Shown here: piece by piece, positions 9,532-17,502 of the stretch
Position numbering within the stretch: position 1 is the first letter of the stretch
How the letters are laid out: each line of letters opens with the position of its first letter
Origin: Trichormus variabilis 0441
GTDB lineage: Bacteria; Cyanobacteriota; Cyanobacteriia; Cyanobacteriales; Nostocaceae
Assembly (NCBI RefSeq): GCF_009856605.1
Contig: NZ_CP047242.1
Coordinates: forward strand, 1,548,001 to 1,612,000
Direction: 5' to 3'
Length of the DNA: 64,000 bases
Made by a program: the position numbers and the translations under genes
Notes under the pieces: model-generated
The model's database searches: none
The model's input: only the letters and a program-made list of their open reading frames with translations
What the model was told of the DNA's origin: nothing

Positions 9532-10452
9532 TTATTGCAAAATTTCTTGTAAGGCTGGTTGTAAATTCTGATACTGATATTTAATCCCGGCTTCTAAGGC
9601 TCGTTTGGGAAGTACTTGTTGACCTTCTAGAACAACGATCGCCCCATCTCCCAAAAGAGCTTCTAGAGCAAAAGCCGGGACAGGTAACCATGAAGGACGG
9701 TTCATTACTTGTCCCATCGTTTGGCTTAAGTCAGTCATGCGAACTGGATGGGGTGCAGTAGCATTATATACCCCTTCTAGTTGTGGGTTGGTTAAGGCTT
9801 GCACAATCAGATTCACCAAATCATCAATGTGAATCCAAGAAAACCATTGACGACCGCTACCAATTGGCCCCCCAGCATAGAGTTTAAAAGGGGTAATCAT
9901 TTTTCCTAAAGCACCACCCAACCCTAGAACAATACCTAAACGTAGTATCACTAGGCGAACGCCTGATTGTTTCACTTTTTGGGCTTCTGCTTCCCAAGCT
10001 TGACAAACTTGAGCGAGAAAATCCCTACCAGAGGGGCTATTTTCATCAAAGGTAGTGGTTTCACTTGTACCGTAATAACCAATAGCCGAAGCGTTAACTA
10101 ATACTGTAGGCTTGGGGTTAGCTTTCGCTATGGCTTCGACTATTTTCTGTGTGCCTAGTTGACGACTGTTAAGAATCTCTCGTTTGTGTTCTGGTGTCCA
10201 GCGTGCCTCTGCGATGGGTTCTCCTGCCAAGTTGACTACACCATCACAACCGGCAATTACATCTTGCCACGCCCCGGATGTAGTGGGTGTATAAGCAACA
10301 ATTTCTACATTGGCAAATGTTTGTGCAGGAAAATGCCTGCGAGCCGATGCAGTGTTACGGGTTAAGACAATTATTTGATGACCTTCTTTGTGAAGTCTTT
10401 GTACTAGTCGAGTTCCGACAAATCCTGTTGCGCCTGTAATTGCTACTTTCAT
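9532..10452 (-). CDS. TIGR01777-family NAD(P)-dependent epimerase/SDR (SulA/GC1-like)
   Basis: 306 aa from ATG 10452, supported by GGAGGT just upstream; the longer frame to 10467 adds only five residues before MKVAITGATGFVG. An extended-SDR Rossmann motif GATGFVG is at the N-terminus. NLAGEPIAEARWTPEHKREI, NASAIGYYG (active-site tyrosine region) and SWIHIDDLVNLI follow, all typical of TIGR01777. The C-terminal ~50 residues match the associated DUF1731 helix. Plant GIANT CHLOROPLAST 1 and Synechocystis SulA belong to this family and affect division; the enzymatic substrate is unknown. Lying close to fraCDE and MltA, a septum-related role is attractive but inferred. Confidence 0.85.
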   Translation of the reverse strand: MKVAITGATGFVGTRLVQRLHKEGHQIIVLTRNTASARRHFPAQTFANVEIVAYTPTTSGAWQDVIAGCDGVVNLAGEPIAEARWTPEHKREILNSRQLGTQKIVEAIAKANPKPTVLVNASAIGYYGTSETTTFDENSPSGRDFLAQVCQAWEAEAQKVKQSGVRLVILRLGIVLGLGGALGKMITPFKLYAGGPIGSGRQWFSWIHIDDLVNLIVQALTNPQLEGVYNATAPHPVRMTDLSQTMGQVMNRPSWLPVPAFALEALLGDGAIVVLEGQQVLPKRALEAGIKYQYQNLQPALQEILQ

Positions 10453-10526
10453 AATGCACCTCCCCAAACCCTTATTTTAAAGTTTTTTATCAAATTTTCA
10501 ACTTATGTTGCTAGGATTGGGGACAA

Positions 10527-10599
10527 GTCAATAGTCAATAGTCAATAGTCAATAGTCAATAGCTAAAGACCTTCATTTTTGACTGTTGACTGTTGACCA
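10527..10599. repeat. STRR array (AGTCAAT)n
   Basis: Five to six tandem AGTCAAT heptamers are followed by TGACTGT units. The array lies between two minus-strand genes. It is typical dispersed heptamer repeat DNA without coding capacity. Confidence 0.9.
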
Positions 10600-10601
10600 A
10601 C

Positions 10602-11807
10602 TTAAAAGTCTACGCCCCTTTTTAGTTCTACACCTTGATTGGCATAGTGTTTGTGGCAGTAAACTTCGGAGTGAATACTGGCTAGGTCAAAGTAAGCGGG
10701 TTGATTTTGGCAACGTCCAGTAATAATGATTTCAGTGTCGCGGGGTTTACGAAGTAAGGCTTGGACAATTGGCTCTACAGGAAGTAGTTCCAAGTCAACA
10801 GTGGGATTGAGTTCATCAAGGATGATGGTTTTGTAGAGTCCAGAGGCGATCGCAACTTTAGCTATTTCCCAACCCCGTTCTGCTTCTACGTAGTCTAATT
10901 CTTGTCGAGAATTGCGCCAAACAATCGCATCTCGACCGCAGCGTTGATGATCTACCACTTCCGGGTATGATTGCCGTAAAGCGGCGATCGCTGCATCTTC
11001 TGTATAACCGCTACCACCTTTGAGCCACTGCATAATTAATACCCGCGTTGACCCTGGATGGTTAATACCTCTGCCAATCGCTTGTAATGCCTTACCTAAA
11101 GCACTGGTAGATTTACCTTTACCTGCACCAGTATAAATTTCAATCCCCTTCATCAAAAGTTCTGTGGCTTTGGGGTGGTGTAAAGGTTTCATTTCTGAGT
11201 GTAAATCCGCAATGTCAAGTAATTTTTGCGGCGCACCTCTTCCCGTCGCAATAATTTCTAACTCTTGGGGTTTAGATTTTAATGTCCCCACTACCTCATC
11301 TACCGAAAGTAACCCTAAATCGAGGACTGGGTTAATTTCATCCAAGACAACAACAGAATATAAACCAGAAGCGATCGCACCTTTGGCGACATCCCAACCC
11401 CGTCCCGCTTCACTACGGTCAAAAGTTGTAATTTCTTCTGGGCCAAAAAATTCTGCTCTCCCGGTGCGTACTTGGTCTATTAAATGGGGGAATCCACGCT
11501 GTAATGCAGCGATCGCTCCATCTTCGTCGTAATCTCGTTCGGGTCCTTTTAAAAAGCGTAATAGCAGTACACGATTGGAATTGTTCGGTGCGTTTATTCC
11601 TAAGCCTATCGAGCGTAAAACTACACCCAACGCTGCTTGCGACTTACCTTTACCGACACCATCATATACATGAATTTGGCCAGTAAGCCGTTCTGAACGC
11701 ACTTGTGCCGTGCGGATACCGATGCCGTTCCTTGTCATCTGTTGAAAAGCTGTAACGTGGCAGTTTCCTATCTTACCGGAGGTTAGGGCGCTACGCTCTA
11801 AATTCAA
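10602..11807 (-). CDS. Tandem CobO/BtuR-like corrinoid adenosyltransferase (two P-loop domains)
   Basis: 401 aa made of two homologous CobO-type domains. Domain 1 (about 43-215) has Walker A GVGKGKSQ near residue 52; domain 2 (about 218-390) has GAGKGKST near 225. Each is followed by the same series: LRFLKG / MQWLKGG, AIAALQRGFP / AIAALRQSYP, then VVLDEINPVLDLGL / IILDELNPTVDLEL and a final ITGR/ATGR. CobO transfers adenosyl from ATP to cob(I)yrinic acid a,c-diamide; single-domain enzymes are ~190 aa, so this is an internal duplication. Domain 1 deviates at the P-loop (Q instead of T), so it may be regulatory. The true start could be an internal Met, since the first ~40 residues look unconserved. 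No cobalamin riboswitch is visible upstream. Confidence 0.8.
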   Translation of the reverse strand: MNLERSALTSGKIGNCHVTAFQQMTRNGIGIRTAQVRSERLTGQIHVYDGVGKGKSQAALGVVLRSIGLGINAPNNSNRVLLLRFLKGPERDYDEDGAIAALQRGFPHLIDQVRTGRAEFFGPEEITTFDRSEAGRGWDVAKGAIASGLYSVVVLDEINPVLDLGLLSVDEVVGTLKSKPQELEIIATGRGAPQKLLDIADLHSEMKPLHHPKATELLMKGIEIYTGAGKGKSTSALGKALQAIGRGINHPGSTRVLIMQWLKGGSGYTEDAAIAALRQSYPEVVDHQRCGRDAIVWRNSRQELDYVEAERGWEIAKVAIASGLYKTIILDELNPTVDLELLPVEPIVQALLRKPRDTEIIITGRCQNQPAYFDLASIHSEVYCHKHYANQGVELKRGVDF

Positions 11808-11831
11808 AACCTTACACTCTTACACCCTTAC

Positions 11832-11932
11832 ACCAATTCAATTAATGATGGCAACACATCATTGGGTGAAGACGCGATTCATCGCGTCTCTACAGATGGT
11901 TTATTTGTCGCATTCTTTTTTCAAATTGGTAT
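11832..11932. repeat. MITE, copy 1 (ends like ACCAATT…AATTGGTAT)
   Basis: About 100 bp with central palindrome GACGCGAT-TC-ATCGCGTC (11871-11888). Over its whole length the reverse complement matches 20864-20969 with few differences. The inner parts of the two arms are otherwise not complementary. A 67-aa frame through it (11845-12048) is an artefact of the repeat. It lies between the tandem CobO gene and fraC. Confidence 0.8.
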
Positions 11933-12035
11933 TACGCCCCTATACCCCTACACCCAGTCTCAACAGAAAATCTGGGTACATAAGTCTTATTAAAGATAAA
12001 TCGGAGTATACTGGCACACCAAGAGAGTTAATAAG

Positions 12036-12112
12036 GATTGGGAATTGAAGAGTGAGGATTGGAGAATTATGACTCAGTACTTAGTACTCATTACTCAGCA
12101 CTCATTATTACG
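12036..12112. repeat. STRR-like repeats upstream of fraC
   Basis: Degenerate heptamers (GAGGATTGGA, ACTCAGTACTTAGTACTCAT, CTCAGCACTCAT) end about 40 bp before the fraC start. With the MITE at 11832 they fill the 344-bp gap, leaving little room for a promoter other than 12080-12150 or one reading in from further upstream. Confidence 0.6.
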
Positions 12113-12151
12113 GCTATACTCTCTACAGTTTCCCTTTTTTGTTGAGTGTCT

Positions 12152-12691
12152 ATGTTTGAAGATTTGACTATACCCAGGATTTGGCCGATTGGCGCAATTT
12201 TGTTTAACTTGTTGTTTTTACTGATTGCTATTCCCATAGAAGGTTACATCTACCATAAAAGACTCAAATTTGATAAGAAGACTAGTATCTTTTATGCGAT
12301 CGCCGTCAATAGCTTTTCTGGTGTCATCGGCTGGGTGATATTTTTTTTCGCAGAGCCTGTATTACCAGTACCGATCAAGGCTGAGTTAATTAATTACATA
12401 TTTTTTAATATTTTTAGATCAACCAATACCCAAGGTATTCTGATTTTAACTACTTTTATCATTTTCTTTTCGACTTTTTTAATGAAATTTTTTCTTTTGA
12501 GGCTTTTTGTTTTTACCTTAAGTGAAGATATAGGTAAAAAGCAAGAAGAACCCCAACCATTTTATCGGCAGAAAATCCGTTTCATCAGTAAAATTAGGCT
12601 GCAAGATACAAACTTATTAACTACAACACTTATTGCCAATTCATTAAGTTACACCGCCATAACTATTATTTTATTGATACGCAATAGGTAA
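12152..12691 (+). CDS. fraC: Filament integrity protein FraC
   Basis: 179 aa from ATG 12152, the length I recall for FraC; a GTG at 12146 would add only Met-Ser. Hydrophobic segments lie at about 10-32 ([21 protein letters not shown]), 45-68 and 92-125, so it is an integral membrane protein with three or four segments. FraC is needed for long filaments and for correct septal localisation of the septal-junction protein SepJ and for intercellular molecular exchange. The identification rests on length, membrane layout and especially the three-gene order with FraD and the ABC-2 permease FraE, which is diagnostic for heterocyst-forming cyanobacteria. Confidence 0.88.
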   Translation: MFEDLTIPRIWPIGAILFNLLFLLIAIPIEGYIYHKRLKFDKKTSIFYAIAVNSFSGVIGWVIFFFAEPVLPVPIKAELINYIFFNIFRSTNTQGILILTTFIIFFSTFLMKFFLLRLFVFTLSEDIGKKQEEPQPFYRQKIRFISKIRLQDTNLLTTTLIANSLSYTAITIILLIRNR

Positions 12692-12739
12692 GCAAAATCA
12701 AGGTTATTCGTAATACAAAAATACAAAGGTAGGTAAATT

Positions 12740-13771
12740 GTGAATTTATTATTCAAAGACCTTTTTGGGATATTTAAAATTTTTGAAGATGTTTATGAGC
12801 GGGTCAGAAAAATATTAGTCCCAACCACAGCTTATTCTTGGCAGACATTCATTTATTTGAGTGTATTTTCTTGGGTAATGTCCTATTTTGCTACAGGTTA
12901 TATCAGAGATATAATTGCCCTTTGCGGTTGGTTGTTTTTAATTGCAGGTACAGCTTGGTACACAACGGATGATCCGTTAAGAGTTCCTGGGACTTTCATG
13001 CCAGTGGGAGCGGTGATTACAGGATTTTTAGTTAGTGTGTTTGCTTTCAGTAATCAAGAAGATGTTATTACATCTAGAACAGTTGTACTTTGGCCGACAA
13101 TATCAGCATTAATCACGGCAATTCCTGAATTTATTGAAGGAAGCGACACTGACTCTAAAACTCGGATTCCTAAACCAGATGCACGGCAAAAAATCATTGT
13201 TTTAGTTGCTAGTTGTATGATGATAAGTTGCTGGCTTCAGTTTTACTTTGTTCTAGATAAATGGTTACAAGAATATCCTAGTTTATTAGCTGAAAACTTT
13301 GGGCGTAGTACTTTTGTAATTACCAGAGAAGAGCAACAAAAAATTCCTACTAATGGAGTTGTAATTTTAGATAGACTGCAACCATTAGTTGAGGAACAAA
13401 TCGCTGAAAAACCTTGGTCAGAGGTTGAAAGATGGCTCCTGGAAGCAAATGTTAGAGTTGGTCAATTAGGTAGGGAAGTATTAAATAATAACTTGGCACA
13501 ATATGAAGAAAAAGCACTCTGGCGTGTTGAGCCGCGTGTAGTTAATAATAAGTCAGGTTACAGGTTAGATTTACTCAGCATTTGGACAGGCCCGACGGCT
13601 AATCCTCGTGGTTATTTTCTGCGGAAATCATGCCAAATTGACCCAGTGGCAACAACACCAATTAATACTACTACTAACAGTAGAACACCGGAGGAGAAAA
13701 AAGCCGTTGCAGAAATACAATGCGATCGCTTGAATAAATTATTCTCAGGTGCAGCACCACCGCAGCAGTAA
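12740..13771 (+). CDS. fraD: Septal protein FraD
   Basis: 343 aa, the expected FraD length. A short N-terminal amphipathic stretch (FGIFKIFEDVYERVRKILV) precedes five membrane helices (about 35-54, 57-76, 86-104, 114-133 and 152-173). A ~170-residue hydrophilic C-terminal domain follows, expected on the periplasmic side, rich in charged helices (VEERWLLEANVRVG-like region) and a Tyr/Arg strand part (WRVEPRVVNNKSGYRLDLLSIW). FraD is a structural part of septal junctions and is required for septal peptidoglycan nanopores. It sits 48 bp after fraC and 34 bp before fraE, and is read as one operon with them. Confidence 0.9.
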   Translation: MNLLFKDLFGIFKIFEDVYERVRKILVPTTAYSWQTFIYLSVFSWVMSYFATGYIRDIIALCGWLFLIAGTAWYTTDDPLRVPGTFMPVGAVITGFLVSVFAFSNQEDVITSRTVVLWPTISALITAIPEFIEGSDTDSKTRIPKPDARQKIIVLVASCMMISCWLQFYFVLDKWLQEYPSLLAENFGRSTFVITREEQQKIPTNGVVILDRLQPLVEEQIAEKPWSEVERWLLEANVRVGQLGREVLNNNLAQYEEKALWRVEPRVVNNKSGYRLDLLSIWTGPTANPRGYFLRKSCQIDPVATTPINTTTNSRTPEEKKAVAEIQCDRLNKLFSGAAPPQQ

Positions 13772-13805
13772 GGGATTGGGTATTGGGTATTGGGGAGGAT
13801 AAATT

Positions 13806-14579
13806 ATGATGAGAACTTTTGTAATTGCTAAGAATGTATTTCAGGAAGTGGTACGCGATCGCATCCTGTATATTATCGGTTTTTATGTCTTGCTGTTGGC
13901 TGTGGCTATCCGGGCTTTGCCTGAGTTTGCTGCATCAACTGAAGATAAAATGTTTCTAGATTTCGGTTTGGCGGCGATGAGTGTCATCAGTTTGATTATC
14001 GCTGTCTTTGTGGGTACAGGATTGATTAATAAGGAAATAGATAAAAGAACTATTTTGTTGTTAATTGCTAAACCTGTAAGCCGTGGAGAAATTATCACGG
14101 GGAAATTTTTTGGTTTATCGTCCGTACTGACTGTTTTAGTTGTCAGTATGACGGCAATTTATTTACTCTTTTTGCAATTTGGCAATATTCCCCATACAAC
14201 GCCGAGTATTTTAATTGCCGTCTTGTTTTTATGTTTGCAGTTATCTTTGATAACGGCTGTAGCTATTACCTTCGGGGTTTTTACTAGCTCCTTACTGGCT
14301 ATAGCTTTAACTTTTGCCGTGTATCTTATGGGAAATATTACTCAGAATATAGTAGAGTTTAGCCGCCTTAGTCGTAACCCTGCAATGGAAGGTATTAGTC
14401 AGATTTTATATCTGATATTGCCAGATTTATCTCGATTAGATTTAAAAAATGATGCTGTTTACGGTATGCAGGCACTACCTGACACGATCGCACTCATGGG
14501 TAATGCTGTCTATGGTTTTGTATATATTGCCATGTTATTGGCGATCGCTATTTCCCTTTTCTCACGTCGGGAGTTTTAA
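13806..14579 (+). CDS. fraE: FraE, ABC-2-type permease of the filament integrity operon
   Basis: 257 aa with about six transmembrane helices (about 22-40, 55-78, 105-128, 138-160, 168-190 and 232-252). The family motif LLLIAKPVSRGEIITGKFFG occurs after the second helix, as in ABC-2 permeases. FraE is required for filament integrity and diazotrophic growth; its substrate is unknown and no ATPase gene is adjacent, so it must use one encoded elsewhere. It is the third gene of the fraCDE operon. ATG at 13806 (MMRTFVIAKNVFQEVVRDR); the second Met at 13809 is an equally good start. It converges tail-to-tail with the pentapeptide gene, the two stops being one base apart. Confidence 0.9.
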   Translation: MMRTFVIAKNVFQEVVRDRILYIIGFYVLLLAVAIRALPEFAASTEDKMFLDFGLAAMSVISLIIAVFVGTGLINKEIDKRTILLLIAKPVSRGEIITGKFFGLSSVLTVLVVSMTAIYLLFLQFGNIPHTTPSILIAVLFLCLQLSLITAVAITFGVFTSSLLAIALTFAVYLMGNITQNIVEFSRLSRNPAMEGISQILYLILPDLSRLDLKNDAVYGMQALPDTIALMGNAVYGFVYIAMLLAIAISLFSRREF

Positions 14580-14580
14580 A

Positions 14581-15240
14581 TTATTCCCAAATCACTATTT
14601 GGGGATTGCAGATTTTACCATCAGGCATAATGGTATCGTGTAACTTAGCTAAAGCTATTTTTGTTCCTTCTAGGTTGGCATTAGTTAAGTTGGCTTTGGT
14701 CAAATTTGCCCATGTCAGGTCAGTGTTAGTGAAGTTGACCCCTGTTAAGTTAGCTTCTAGTAGTGTGGCTCCAGATAACTTTGCATCTGTCAAATTAGCT
14801 CTGGATAGATTGCCCTCAATTAAAGATGTCTCTACTAATGTGCCTTGAGTTAGGTCAGCTTCACGTAAATCAGCCGCGCATAAAGAAGCACCCCAAAGAT
14901 TAATATTACGACATTGCGATCGCCATAACAAAGCTCCACACAAATTCGCTTGTGTTAAATCGGCATCTGTCAAATTAGCTTCTGATAAAACAGCTTCATG
15001 CAACTTAGCCTCACGCAAATTAGCTTGCATTAAGTTTGCTTCAGTCAGGTTTGCACCCGTAAGAATACAACCAGACAAATTGGCAAAACTTAAATCTGCC
15101 CCTATTAAGTTAACACCACTTAAATCAACTGTACTTAAGTCAATTCCACTCAAATTACAGCCATTAAAATCTCGACGCGGACAAAGTTTATCTTTGATTT
15201 GACTCAGGAGTAATGCTTGTGGTTCAGCAAAATTTCTCAT
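14581..15240 (-). CDS. Pentapeptide-repeat protein
   Basis: 219 aa from ATG 15240, preceded at 8 nt by AGG; a GTG at 15249 is the alternative. From about residue 28 to 205 nearly the whole protein follows the A(D/N)LxX five-residue period (SGANLTEANLMQANLREAKL and similar), predicting a right-handed quadrilateral beta-helix of about 8-9 coils. A short break occurs around LLWRSQCRNINLWGASL. There is no signal peptide, so it is probably cytoplasmic. Molecular role unknown; such proteins are very numerous in Nostoc. Its stop is one base from the fraE stop on the other strand. Confidence 0.9.
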   Translation of the reverse strand: MRNFAEPQALLLSQIKDKLCPRRDFNGCNLSGIDLSTVDLSGVNLIGADLSFANLSGCILTGANLTEANLMQANLREAKLHEAVLSEANLTDADLTQANLCGALLWRSQCRNINLWGASLCAADLREADLTQGTLVETSLIEGNLSRANLTDAKLSGATLLEANLTGVNFTNTDLTWANLTKANLTNANLEGTKIALAKLHDTIMPDGKICNPQIVIWE

Positions 15241-15249
15241 GTTATTCAC

Positions 15250-15744
15250 CTGCGAGTGTCAATGAGCAAACAAGACTATTATGAAAGATACTGTATAACG
15301 AGATTACACCCTGAAAGCTAAATGAACATAGCAAAATTTTCCTAAAAAATAGAATTTATTTTGCTATTCTGCAAAATTCCTTTAGTTCAGCCATTTTAAC
15401 AACATAGATAGCTGATCAAAGTCATGAAACACTGATACAGAACTGACGCAACTGGCACAATAGTAGAGTCCATCAGGTATGGAAAATCCTCTGTACAAAA
15501 TTATTAGGACTGACGCACCCTAATACCCATTCTCTATGAAGTTGCGCCAAATAAATGATGTAGAGACGTTGTGTGCAACGTCTCTACAGTACAGAATAAA
15601 TGGCATCTTCATCAAGAAACAGTATCAAGTTAGTTTGATTATGACACTTGCCTAAGTCCTATAATAATGACAAAGGTAATTGGTAATGAGTGACTAGATA
15701 ATCAGCACTCATCACTCATAGACTATTTATGCAGATTTTAGGTT
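15250..15744. other. Intergenic region with a perfect palindrome and STRR traces
   Basis: No ORF. It contains a perfect 12-bp stem with a 4-nt loop, GTAGAGACGTTG (15560-15571) and CAACGTCTCTAC (15576-15587), of the same family as the hairpin at 1840. Degenerate CACTCAT heptamers lie at about 15705-15720. The pentapeptide gene promoter should be in 15250-15350. Confidence 0.6.
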
Positions 15745-17109
15745 TCATTTTTTCACCAAAAAATATGCTGTGGCATATTCAGGTAACTGCCGAATATATT
15801 GCCTAAAAGAGTTTTGGCTGGGAAAAATTCCAGCTAGAAAATCAAGTTGGTATAAATTAGGTAAAAATGCTCCACCTGTATCTGCAATAACTCCCATTTG
15901 TAATTGCTTACGTCCACCTTGCGTATGCTCTAACAAAACTACTCTACCTAAGCCAATATTTAAAACATCTCCGGCAAAAGTAACTCCTGGCTTAACGGAA
16001 ATTTTAGCGTCTATCTTGTGTCCGTAACCTTTAATTGCATCAACTTGCCGAAAATACCAATAACGCTTTTGTGATGTGGCTTTTAATCCACGGACATAAG
16101 ACATCCCGTTATTTCTATCCACGTTAAAAAATGCTCTAGAGCCATCAGTAAAATTTACGAGAATTGTCCCTTGCATTAAAGCTTCTTCGAGTCCATTTCT
16201 GGTTAAATAAGCCAGAGGTTCAACTTTGCCAAATTCCTTACCACCCGGTTCATAAATGCCAGATAAAACATCCTGTTTTGTATATCTGGTATAAAATTTG
16301 TCGGTAATATTATTGTCTTTTAAACTATAAATTGGTGTGTTAAAAGTTGCTGTGCGTTTTCGAGAGCCTGGGTGAGTAAATACAGCATATTTTGTCAATC
16401 TCAATTGCTTTTGTACTTGATTTTCTGGGTTATATGCTGTCCATTTAATGACTCGGAAGTTGCGGTTGATAAAGTTAGGATTTTGTAACCGAGTGATGCG
16501 ATTTTTGGCGATGTCTTCCTTGAGGACTTCAATCATGAAGTCCAGAGTCTTGAGGATATCTTCTGTTGTGACTTTTTGCGTACTCAGTAATCCGGGACGT
16601 AAAATATCTGGGTCGTCTGAACCGTGTTCTTGAAAGTATTGCCTTGTGTTGACAAGGACTGTTAATAAATCTGATTGATTAACATTAACTTTAGCCGTCG
16701 GTAATTGTACTGGAGACAAAATTTGATTACCATTGACGCTAAATTTATACTTTCTCCACTCATCAATAATAGGATAAGTGATAGATGTTGTGGCTACATC
16801 GGGAGTTGAGTCAGGCGTATTTTGTGGCGTTATCTGTTGGGAAGATGTTCCCACCTGATTAATTCCTGTTTTTTGCCCCAAAGAGGTATTTATTGGGGGA
16901 TTATGAATAGTTGCTTGAGTTACCCTGAGTTGAGATTTATTAGCTATTACCTGTTGATTTAAGTCGAAACTTTTATCCTCTAGAGATTTTTGGTCTGGCT
17001 GTTTAGCTTGGGAGTAACTATCATATATAGTACTACTCGCTATACCCACCAGTGATAAAGCTGCAACACCTAGCAAGAGTCTCATTTTTGGGCTGAACAG
17101 GATACTCAT
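15745..17109 (-). CDS. mltA: Membrane-bound lytic murein transglycosylase A (MltA family)
   Basis: 454 aa. The N-terminus MSILFSPKMRLLLGVAALSLVGIA is a signal peptide or anchor, followed by a ~90-residue low-complexity Gln/Thr-rich linker. From about 150 the MltA barrel begins (LLTVLVNTRQYFQEHGSDDP), with IYEPGGKEFGKVEPLAYLTR in the middle. The C-terminal 3D domain has its aspartates in GYGHKIDAKI, ADTGGAF and YQLDFLAG. MltA cleaves the MurNAc-GlcNAc bond forming 1,6-anhydro ends; the DTGGAF segment contains the catalytic Asp region. Residue length is above the ~365 of E. coli MltA because of the linker. Its closeness to fraCDE suggests, but does not show, septal wall remodelling. Confidence 0.88.
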   Translation of the reverse strand: MSILFSPKMRLLLGVAALSLVGIASSTIYDSYSQAKQPDQKSLEDKSFDLNQQVIANKSQLRVTQATIHNPPINTSLGQKTGINQVGTSSQQITPQNTPDSTPDVATTSITYPIIDEWRKYKFSVNGNQILSPVQLPTAKVNVNQSDLLTVLVNTRQYFQEHGSDDPDILRPGLLSTQKVTTEDILKTLDFMIEVLKEDIAKNRITRLQNPNFINRNFRVIKWTAYNPENQVQKQLRLTKYAVFTHPGSRKRTATFNTPIYSLKDNNITDKFYTRYTKQDVLSGIYEPGGKEFGKVEPLAYLTRNGLEEALMQGTILVNFTDGSRAFFNVDRNNGMSYVRGLKATSQKRYWYFRQVDAIKGYGHKIDAKISVKPGVTFAGDVLNIGLGRVVLLEHTQGGRKQLQMGVIADTGGAFLPNLYQLDFLAGIFPSQNSFRQYIRQLPEYATAYFLVKK

Positions 17110-17502
17110 AAATTGCCAACAAATTTCCCAATACTAATTTGATAATGCGCTTTTAAGGCATTTGACAGGGCATCAAAGCTCTCCCACTTCTAGGGAGAAA
17201 ATCAGCCTAACGTCACATTATAACCTGCATACTGATGACTAAACTTTCATTCCTATTCTTGAGCCTTTGACTATAGTCTGTCTACTAGCCAATATAAACA
17301 CTCAGTAATTGGGGGAAATGCAGATTGCTGAGGAATCTTTCTAGAGATTCGTGAAAAATTGTTTGTATTTTTTGACGATCGCAATCATATATTCTTGTCG
17401 GTTTGTCAATTACTAAGTTATACACATAGAGAATCACACACTACTGTTAAGAATTACACTGGGTAGTTTAATTATCCGGATACAGAAATACCTGAAAACA
17501 AA
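17110..17502. promoter_or_regulatory. Divergent promoter region between mltA and the aminotransferase
   Basis: These 393 bp between divergent genes carry both promoters. I looked for an NtcA-type GTA-N8-TAC box and did not find a convincing one. No ORF, repeat or hairpin stands out. Confidence 0.45.

Noticed and set aside
11700..11900. Cobalamin riboswitch upstream of the CobO-like gene
   Set aside because: No B12-box-like sequence seen; the region is the gene's 5' end and a MITE.
11845..12048. 67-aa plus-strand frame before fraC
   Set aside because: It runs through the MITE and heptamer repeats; the composition is repeat-derived and there is no family resemblance.
14606..14848. 80-aa plus-strand frame antisense to the pentapeptide gene
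   Set aside because: Mirror of the regular pentapeptide codon pattern; low-complexity shadow.
17110..17502. NtcA box upstream of the aminotransferase
   Set aside because: No GTA-N8-TAC with a properly spaced -10 box was found on reading.
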